Source: Hippophae tibetana
Taxonomy: Eukaryota; Streptophyta; Magnoliopsida; Rosales; Elaeagnaceae
Reading direction: 5' to 3'
NCBI GenBank assembly: GCA_037013495.1
Contig: CM072810.1
Location: forward strand, 37,601,843-37,665,842
DNA: 64,000 nt
Shown here piece after piece: positions 53,561 through 61,265 of the stretch. Under the pieces are notes generated by a model. That model saw only the letters and a program-made list of their open reading frames with translations, was not told the origin of the DNA and did not search any database. Position 1 is the stretch's first letter. Each line of letters begins with the position of its first letter. A program made the position numbers and the translations under genes.

Positions 53561-55911
53561 TGGGAAATTATTCGAACTGCATTATTTGTTACCAAGATGA
53601 TAGCAATCCACTTTCGTGGACGGAAAGAGCTTGACTTTATAGACATCAAGTATAGTGGTACGAGCGGAGCAATTTTGACACAATTGTTAGAATTGATGAA
53701 TCTAATACCAATGAATAGAAAATATCTATACTTTCCCATAGATTTACTAAATTTCGTAGAAAGAATAAACCCGTTTTTAGGGATTTAAGAAAAAGGTAAT
53801 CCGATCTCTAAAATGATTATTTCAATGAATTTATAGTTGTATTTCTTCCAAGAGACTTCAAACTTTTTGGAGACCACTCATATAGGCATTTGAGCAAAAA
53901 ACTAAACCTAGAACTATGCAGCTGAGCAAAAATTTTGAACTCTATATCATGCAAGAGGATGAAACGTTGAACAAATTCTACGCAGGTTTTTCAATCATTA
54001 TCAACTACTCGTACAATTTGGATGGACCTATTTGGAAAAAACGTAGATTGAGAAAATTGTTGTTATCCTACATTATCATTTTCAAGAAAAAGATTCCTTG
54101 CTTAAATCCATATAGATGGCCTGTGAACTTACTGTTAAATGAATCAGTTGGGAAATTATTCGAACTGCATTATTTGTTACCAAGATGATAGCAATCCACT
54201 TTCGTGGACGGAAAGAGCTTGACTTTATAGACATCAAGTATAGTGGTACGAGTGAAGCAATTTTGACAAAATTGTTAGAATTGATGAATCTAATACCAAT
54301 GAAGAGAAAATATCTATACTTTCCCATAGATTTACTAAATTTCGTAGAAAGAATAAACCCGTTTTTAGGTATTTAAGAAAAAGGTAATCCGAGTTCTAAA
54401 ATGATTATTTCAATGAATTTATAGTTGTTTTTCTTCCAAGCGACTTCAAACATTTTGGAGACCACTCATATAGGCATTTGAGCAAAAAACTAAATCTAGA
54501 ACTATGCAGCTGAACATAAATTTTGAACTCTATATCTTGCAAGAGGATGAAACTTTGAACAAATTCTATGCAGGTTTTTCGATCATAATCAACTACTCGT
54601 ACAATTTGGATGGACCTATTTGTTAAAAAATTAGATTGAGAAAATGGTTGTTAGCCTACATTATCATTTCCAAGAAAAAGATACCTTGCTTAAATCCATA
54701 TAGAAGGCCTGTGAACTTATTGTTAAATGAATTAGTTGGGAAATTATTCGAACTGCATTATTTGTTACCAAGATGATAGCAATCCACTTTCGTGGACGGA
54801 AAGAGCTTGACTTTATAGACATCAAGTATAGTGGTACGAGCGAAGCAATTTTGACACAATTGTTAGAATTGATGAATATAATACCAATGAAGAGAAAATA
54901 TCTATACTTTCCCATAGATTTACTAAATTGCTTAGAAAGAATAAACCCGTTTTTAGGGATTTAAAAAATAGGTAATCCGATCTCTAAAATGATTATTTAA
55001 ATGAATTTATAGTTGTATTTCTTCCAAGAAACTTCAAACATTTTGGAGACCACTCATATAGGCATTTGAGCAAAAAATAAATCTAGAACTATGTAGCCGA
55101 ACATAAATTTTGAACTCTATATCATGTAAGAGGATGAAACTTTGAACAAATTCTATGCAGGTTTTTCAATCAATTTCAACTACCCGTAAAATTTGGATCG
55201 ACCTATTTGGAAAAAACGTAGATTGAGAAAATCGTTGTTAGCCTACATTATCATTTTCAAGAAAAAGATACCTTGCTTAAATCCATATAGAAGGCCTGTG
55301 AACTTACTGTTAAATGAATCAGTTGGGAAATTATTCGAACTGCATTATTTGTTACCAAGATGATAGCAATCCACTTTCGTGGAGGGAAAGAGCTTGAATT
55401 TATAGACATCAAGTATAGTGGTACGAGCGAAGCTATATTGACACAATTGTTAGAAATGATGAATCTAATACCAATGAAGAGAAAATATCTATACTTTCCC
55501 ATAGATTTACTAAATTTCTTAGAAAGAATAAACCCGTTTTTAGGGATTTAAGAAAAAGGTAATCCGAGCTCTAAAATGATTGTTTCAATGAATTTATAGT
55601 TGTATTTCTTTCAAGCGACTTCAAACATTTTGGACACCACTCATATAGGCATTTGAGCCAAAAACTAAATCTAGAACTATGCAGCTGAACATAAATTTTG
55701 AACTCTATATCATGCAAGAGGATGAAACTTTGAACAAATTCTATGCAGGTTTTTCAATCAATTTCAACTACCCGTACAATTTGGATGGACCTATTTGGAA
55801 AAAACGTAGATTGAGAAAATTGTTGTTATCCTACATTATCATTTCCAAGAAAAAGATACCTTGCTTAAATCCATATAGAAGGCCTCTGAACTTACTGTTA
55901 AATGAATCAGT
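53561..55911 (+). repeat. Tetrameric HOR D, unit 2 (2351 bp)
   Basis: Landmarks 53597, 54185, 54773 and 55360, in the same order as unit 1 and including the decayed monomer (ATGTAAGAGG near 55127, GTAAAATTTGGATCG near 55185). The last monomer ends with TAGATTTACTAAATTTC and AAGAGAAAATATC where unit 1 has TAGCTTTAC and AAGATAAAATATC, so unit 1 was altered at its right end or the two edges differ by conversion. Confidence 0.9.
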
Positions 55912-57902
55912 TGGGAAATTATTCGAACTGCATTATTTGTTACCAAGATGATAGCAATCCACTTTCGTGGACGGAAAGAGCTTGACTTTATAGACATCAA
56001 GTATAGTGGTACGAGCGGAGCAATTTTGACACAATTGTTAGAATTGATGAATCTAATACCAATGAATAGAAAATATCTATACTTTCCCATAGATTTACTA
56101 AATTTCGTAGAAAGAATAAACCCGTTTTTAGGGATTTAAGAAAAAGGTAATCCGATCTCTAAAATGATTATTTCAATGAATTTATAGTTGTATTTCTTCC
56201 AAGAGACTTCAAACTTTTTGGAGACCACTCATATAGGCATTTGAGCAAAAAACTAAACCTAGAACTATGCAGCTGAGCAAAAATTTTGAACTCTATATCA
56301 TGCAAGAGGATGAAACGTTGAACAAATTCTACGCAGGTTTTTCAATCATTATCAACTACTCGTACAATTTGGATGGACCTATTTGGAAAAAACGTAGATT
56401 GAGAAAATTGTTGTTATCCTACATTATCATTTTCAAGAAAAAGATTCCTTGCTTAAATCCATATAGATGGCCTGTGAACTTACTGTTAAATGAATCAGTT
56501 GGGAAATTATTCGAACTGCATTATTTGTTACCAAGATGATAGCAATCCACTTTCGTGGACGGAAAGAGCTTGACTTTATAGACATCAAGTATAGTGGTAC
56601 GAGTGAAGCAATTTTGACAAAATTGTTAGAATTGATGAATCTAATACCAATGAAGAGAAAATATCTATACTTTCCCATAGATTTACTAAATTTCGTAGAA
56701 AGAATAAACCCGTTTTTAGGTATTTAAGAAAAAGGTAATCCGAGTTCTAAAATGATTATTTCAATGAATTTATAGTTGTTTTTCTTCCAAGCGACTTCAA
56801 ACATTTTGGAGACCACTCATATAGGCATTTGAGCAAAAAACTAAATCTAGAACTATGCAGCTGAACATAAATTTTGAACTCTATATCTTGCAAGAGGATG
56901 AAACTTTGAACAAATTCTATGCAGGTTTTTCGATCATAATCAACTACTCGTACAATTTGGATGGACCTATTTGTTAAAAAATTAGATTGAGAAAATGGTT
57001 GTTAGCCTACATTATCATTTCCAAGAAAAAGATACCTTGCTTAAATCCATATAGAAGGCCTGTGAACTTATTGTTAAATGAATTAGTTGGGAAATTATTC
57101 GAACTGCATTATTTGTTACCAAGATGATAGCAATCCACTTTCGTGGACGGAAAGAGCTTGACTTTATAGACATCAAGTATAGTGGTACGAGCGAAGCAAT
57201 TTTGACACAATTGTTAGAATTGATGAATATAATACCAATGAAGAGAAAATATCTATACTTTCCCATAGATTTACTAAATTGCTTAGAAAGAATAAACCCG
57301 TTTTTAGGGATTTAAAAAATAGGTAATCCGATCTCTAAAATGATTATTTAAATGAATTTATAGTTGTATTTCTTCCAAGAAACTTCAAACATTTTGGAGA
57401 CCACTCATATAGGCATTTGAGCAAAAAATAAATCTAGAACTATGTAGCCGAACATAAATTTTGAACTCTATATCATGTAAGAGGATGAAACTTTGAACAA
57501 ATTCTATGCAGGTTTTTCAATCAATTTCAACTACCCGTAAAATTTGGATCGACCTATTTGGAAAAAACGTAGATTGAGAAAATCGTTGTTAGCCTACATT
57601 ATCATTTTCAAGAAAAAGATACCTTGCTTAAATCCATATAGAAGGCCTGTGAACTTACTGTTAAATGAATCAGTTGGGAAATTATTCGAACTGCATTATT
57701 TGTTACCAAGATGATAGCAATCCACTTTCGTGGAGGGAAAGAGCTTGAATTTATAGACATCAAGTATAGTGGTACGAGCGAAGCTATATTGACACAATTG
57801 TTAGAAATGATGAATCTAATACCAATGAAGAGAAAATATCTATACTTTCCCATAGATTTACTAAATTTCTTAGAAAGAATAAACCCGTTTTTAGGGATTT
57901 AA
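55912..57902 (+). repeat. Tetrameric HOR D, partial unit 3 (~1990 bp)
   Basis: Landmarks 55948, 56536, 57124 and 57711 match unit 2, including GTGGAGGGAAAG near 57730 and the decayed monomer (57477 and following). The match stops at about 57902, where ATTTAAAAAATAGG replaces ATTTAAGAAAAAGG. The HOR therefore covers about 2.85 units. Confidence 0.9.
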
Positions 57903-58886
57903 AAAATAGGTAATCCGATCTCTAAAATGATTATTTCAATGAATTTATAGTTGTATTTCTTTCAAGCGACTTCAAACATTTTGGAGACCACTCATATAGG
58001 CATTTGAGCCAAAAACTAAATCTAGAACTATGCAGCTGAACATAAATTTTGAACTCTATATCATGCAAGAGGATGAAACTTTGAACAAATTCTATGCAGG
58101 TTTTTCAATCAATTTCAACTACCCGTACAATTTGGATGGACCTATTTGGAAAAAACGTAGATTGAGAAAATTGTTGTTATCCTACATTATCATTTTCAAG
58201 AAAAAGATACCTTGCTTAAATCCATATAGAAGGCCTGTGAACTTACTGTTAAATGAATCAGTTGGGAAATTATTCGAACTGCATTATTTGTTCCCAAGAT
58301 GATAGCAATCCACTTTCGAGGACGGAAAGTACTTGACTTTATATACATCAAGTATAGTGGTACGAGCGAAGCAATATTGACACAATTGTTAGAAATGATG
58401 AATCTAATACCAATGAAGATAAAATATCTATACTTTCCCATAGCTTTACTAAATTTCTTAGAAAGAATAAACCCGTTTTTAGGGATTTAAGAAAAAGGTT
58501 ATCCGAGCTCTAAAATGATTGTTTCAATGAATTTATAGTTGTATTTCTTTCAAGCGACTTCAAACATTTTGGAGACCACTCATATAGGCATTTGAGCCAA
58601 AAACTAAATCTAGAACTATGCAGCTGAACATAAATTTTGAACTCTATATCATGCAAGAGGATGAAACTTTGAACAAATTCTATGCAGGTTTTTCAATCAA
58701 TTTCAACTACCCGTACAATTTGGATGGACCTATTTGGAAAAAACGTAGATTGAGAAAATTGTTGTTATCCTACATTATCATTTCCAAGAAAAAGATACCT
58801 TGCTTAAATCCATATAGAAGGCCTGTGAACTTACTGTTAAATGAATCAGTTGGGAAATTATTCGAACTGCATTATTTGTTACCAAG

Positions 58887-59474
58887 ATGATAGCAATCCA
58901 CTTTCGTGGACGGAAAGAGCTTGACTTTATAGACATCAAGTATAGTGGTACGAGCGAAGCAATATTGACACAATTGTTAGAAATGATGAATCTAATACCA
59001 ATGAAGATAAAATATCTATACTTTCCCATAGCTTTACTAAATTTCTTAGAAAGAATAAACCCGTTTTTAGGGATTTAAGAAAAAGGTTATCCGAGCTCTA
59101 AAATGATTGTTTCAATGAATTTATAGTTGTATTTCTTTCAAGCGACTTCAAACATTTTGGAGACCACTCATATAGGCATTTGAGCCAAAAACTAAATCTA
59201 GAACTATGCAGCTGAACATAAATTTTGAACTCTATATCATGCAAGAGGATGAAACTTTGAACAAATTCTATGCAGGTTTTTCAATCAATTTCAACTACCC
59301 GTACAATTTGGATGGACCTATTTGGAAAAAACGTAGATTGAGAAAATTGTTGTTATCCTACATTATCATTTTCAAGAAAAAGATACCTTGCTTAAATCCA
59401 TATAGAAGGCCTGTGAACTTACTGTTAAATGAATCAGTTGGGAAATTATTCGAACTGCATTATTTGTTACCAAG
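58887..59474 (+). repeat. Representative 588-bp satellite monomer
   Basis: This copy is a good reference because four neighbours (58887, 59475, 60063, 60651) are almost the same. Counted from the ATGATAGC landmark it contains the palindrome ACAATTGT near base 94; a SacI site (GAGCTC) at 59093-59098; an XbaI site (TCTAGA) at 59197-59202; and a StuI site (AGGCCT) at 59407-59412. Short A-tracts lie near bases 193, 300, 438 and 490. The phase is arbitrary: nothing in the sequence fixes a natural start. I saw no clear internal subrepeat, terminal inverted repeat or target-site duplication, so the monomer does not look like an intact transposon. Most copies share the three restriction sites, but SacI is lost in some (for example near 28514, 50873, 52630 and 54980). 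Confidence 0.95.
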
Positions 59475-59478
59475 ATGA
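59206..59478 (+). other. Satellite-embedded 90-codon open frame, probably non-coding
   Basis: Representative of a frame that starts at ATGCAGCTGAAC and ends in CCAAGATGA. The predicted peptide is rich in Lys, Leu, Ile, Asn and Tyr, as expected from AT-rich DNA, with a basic patch (WKKRRLRK) near residue 40; I recognise no domain. In many copies the frame is closed by TTTGTTAAAAAAG or TTTGGTAAAAAAAG at about residue 41, loses its start (ATGTAGCTG), or is shifted by changes in the A-run. Such copies are amplified in all the HORs. I see no promoter or splice context and do not call a gene. Confidence 0.12.
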
Positions 59479-59666
59479 TAGCAATCCACTTTCGTGGACG
59501 GAAAGAGCTTGACTTTATAGACATCAAGTATAGTGGTACGAGCGAAGCAATATTGACACAATTGTTAGAAATGATGAATCTAATACCAATGAAGATAAAA
59601 TATCTATACTTTCCCATAGCTTTACTAAATTTCTTAGAAAGAATAAACCCGTTTTTAGGGATTTAA
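59475..59666 (+). other. Satellite-embedded 63-codon open frame, probably non-coding
   Basis: Starts at the landmark ATG, whose first bases overlap the stop of the upstream frame as ATGA. By my count the frame is open in 89 of 109 monomers. The other 20 are closed by several different lesions: TGA in CGTTGAC, in GGATGAAAAG, in CGATGATGG and in TTGTGAGATATG, TAG in GAAATAGCTTG, TAA in CTATAATTTC, and a 1-bp deletion. Most subtype-defining changes alter the residue (RGRK/RGWK/RGQK, SEA/SGA/SEE, KRK/KIK, IDL/IAL). No domain is recognised. Confidence 0.12.
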
Positions 59667-61265
59667 GAAAAAGGTAATCCGAGCTCTAAAATGATTGTTT
59701 CAATGAATTTATAGTTGTATTTCTTTCAAGCGACTTCAAACATTTTGGACACCACTCATATAGGCATTTGAGCCAAAAACTAAATCTAGAACTATGCAGC
59801 TGAACATAAATTTTGAACTCTATATCATGCAAGAGGATGAAACTTTGAACAAATTCTATGCAGGTTTTTCAATCAATTTCAACTACCCGTACAATTTGGA
59901 TGGACCTATTTGGAAAAAACGTAGATTGAGAAAATTGTTGTTATCCTACATTATCATTTCCAAGAAAAAGATACCTTGCTTAAATCCATATAGAAGGCCT
60001 GTGAACTTACTGTTAAATGAATCAGTTGGGAAATTATTCGAACTGCATTATTTGTTACCAAGATGATAGCAATCCACTTTCGTGGACGGAAAGAGCTTGA
60101 CTTTATAGACATCAAGTATAGTGGTACGAGCGAAGCAATATTGACACAATTGTTAGAAATGATGAATCTAATACCAATGAAGATAAAATATCTATACTTT
60201 CCCATAGCTTTACTAAATTTCTTAGAAAGAATAAACCCGTTTTTAGGGATTTAAGAAAAAGGTAATCCGAGCTCTAAAATGATTGTTTCAATGAATTTAT
60301 AGTTGTATTTCTTTCAAGCGACTTCAAACATTTTGGAGACCACTCATATAGGCATTTGAGCCAAAAACTAAATCTAGAACTATGCAGCTGAACATAAATT
60401 TTGAACTCTATATCATGCAAGAGGATGAAACTTTGAACAAATTCTATGCAGGTTTTTCAATCAATTTCAACTACCCGTACAATTTGGATGGACCTATTTG
60501 GAAAAAACGTAGATTGAGAAAATTGGTGTTATCCTACATTATCATTTCCAAGAAAAAGATACCTTGCTTAAATCCATATAGAAGGCCTGTGAACTTACTG
60601 TTAAATGAATCAGTTGGGAAATTATTCGAACTGCATTATTTGTTACCAAGATGATAGCAATCCACTTTCGTGGACGGAAAGAGCTTGACTTTATAGACAT
60701 CAAGTATAGTGGTACGAGCGAAGCAATATTGACACAATTGTTAGAAATGATGAATCTAATACCAATGAAGATAAAATATCTATACTTTCCCATAGCTTTA
60801 CTAAATTTCTTAGAAAGAATAAACCCGTTTTTAGGGATTTAAGAAAAAGGTTATCCGAGCTCTAAAATGATTGTTTCAATGAATTTATAGTTGTATTTCT
60901 TTCAAGCGACTTCAAACATTTTGGAGACCACTCATATAGGCATTTGAGCCAAAAACTAAATCTAGAACTATGCAGCTGAACATAAATTTTGAACTCTATA
61001 TCATGCAAGAGGATGAAACTTTGAACAAATTCTATGCAGGTTTTTCAATCAATTTCAACTACCCGTACAATTTGGATGGACCTATTTGGAAAAAACGTAG
61101 ATTGAGAAAATTGGTGTTATCCTACATTATCATTTCCAAGAAAAAGATACCTTGCTTAAATCCATATAGAAGGCCTGTGAACTTACTGTTAAATGAATCA
61201 GTTGGGAAATTATTCGAACTGCATTATTTGTTACCAAGATGATAGCAATCCACTTTCGTGGACAG

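Larger units (their letters stand above)
57903..61265 (+). repeat. Homogenised run of simple 588-bp monomers
   Basis: Landmarks are exactly 588 bp apart at 58299, 58887, 59475, 60063, 60651 and 61239. The copies share GATTGTTTCAATG, TTTCTTTCAAGC, GAGCCAAAAAC, GAAGCAATATTG, AAGATAAAATATC and CATAGCTTTAC. The copies at 58887, 59475, 60063 and 60651 encode the same 63-codon frame. Two adjacent copies share AAATTGGTGTTATCC (60521 and 61109), marking a one-monomer duplication. Very similar monomers occur at 44782-47134. This stretch is the cleanest place to derive a consensus. Confidence 0.9.

Noticed and set aside
58975..58990. ACAATTGT and neighbouring palindromes as a protein-binding operator
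   Set aside because: The symmetry is only 8 bp and does not extend outward. In AT-rich sequence this is expected by chance, and conservation is explained by recent amplification.
58887..59474. Half-monomer (294-bp) or third-monomer (196-bp) internal duplication
   Set aside because: Comparing the halves and thirds by eye gave no convincing alignment; only short AT-rich words recur. A self dot-plot would settle it.
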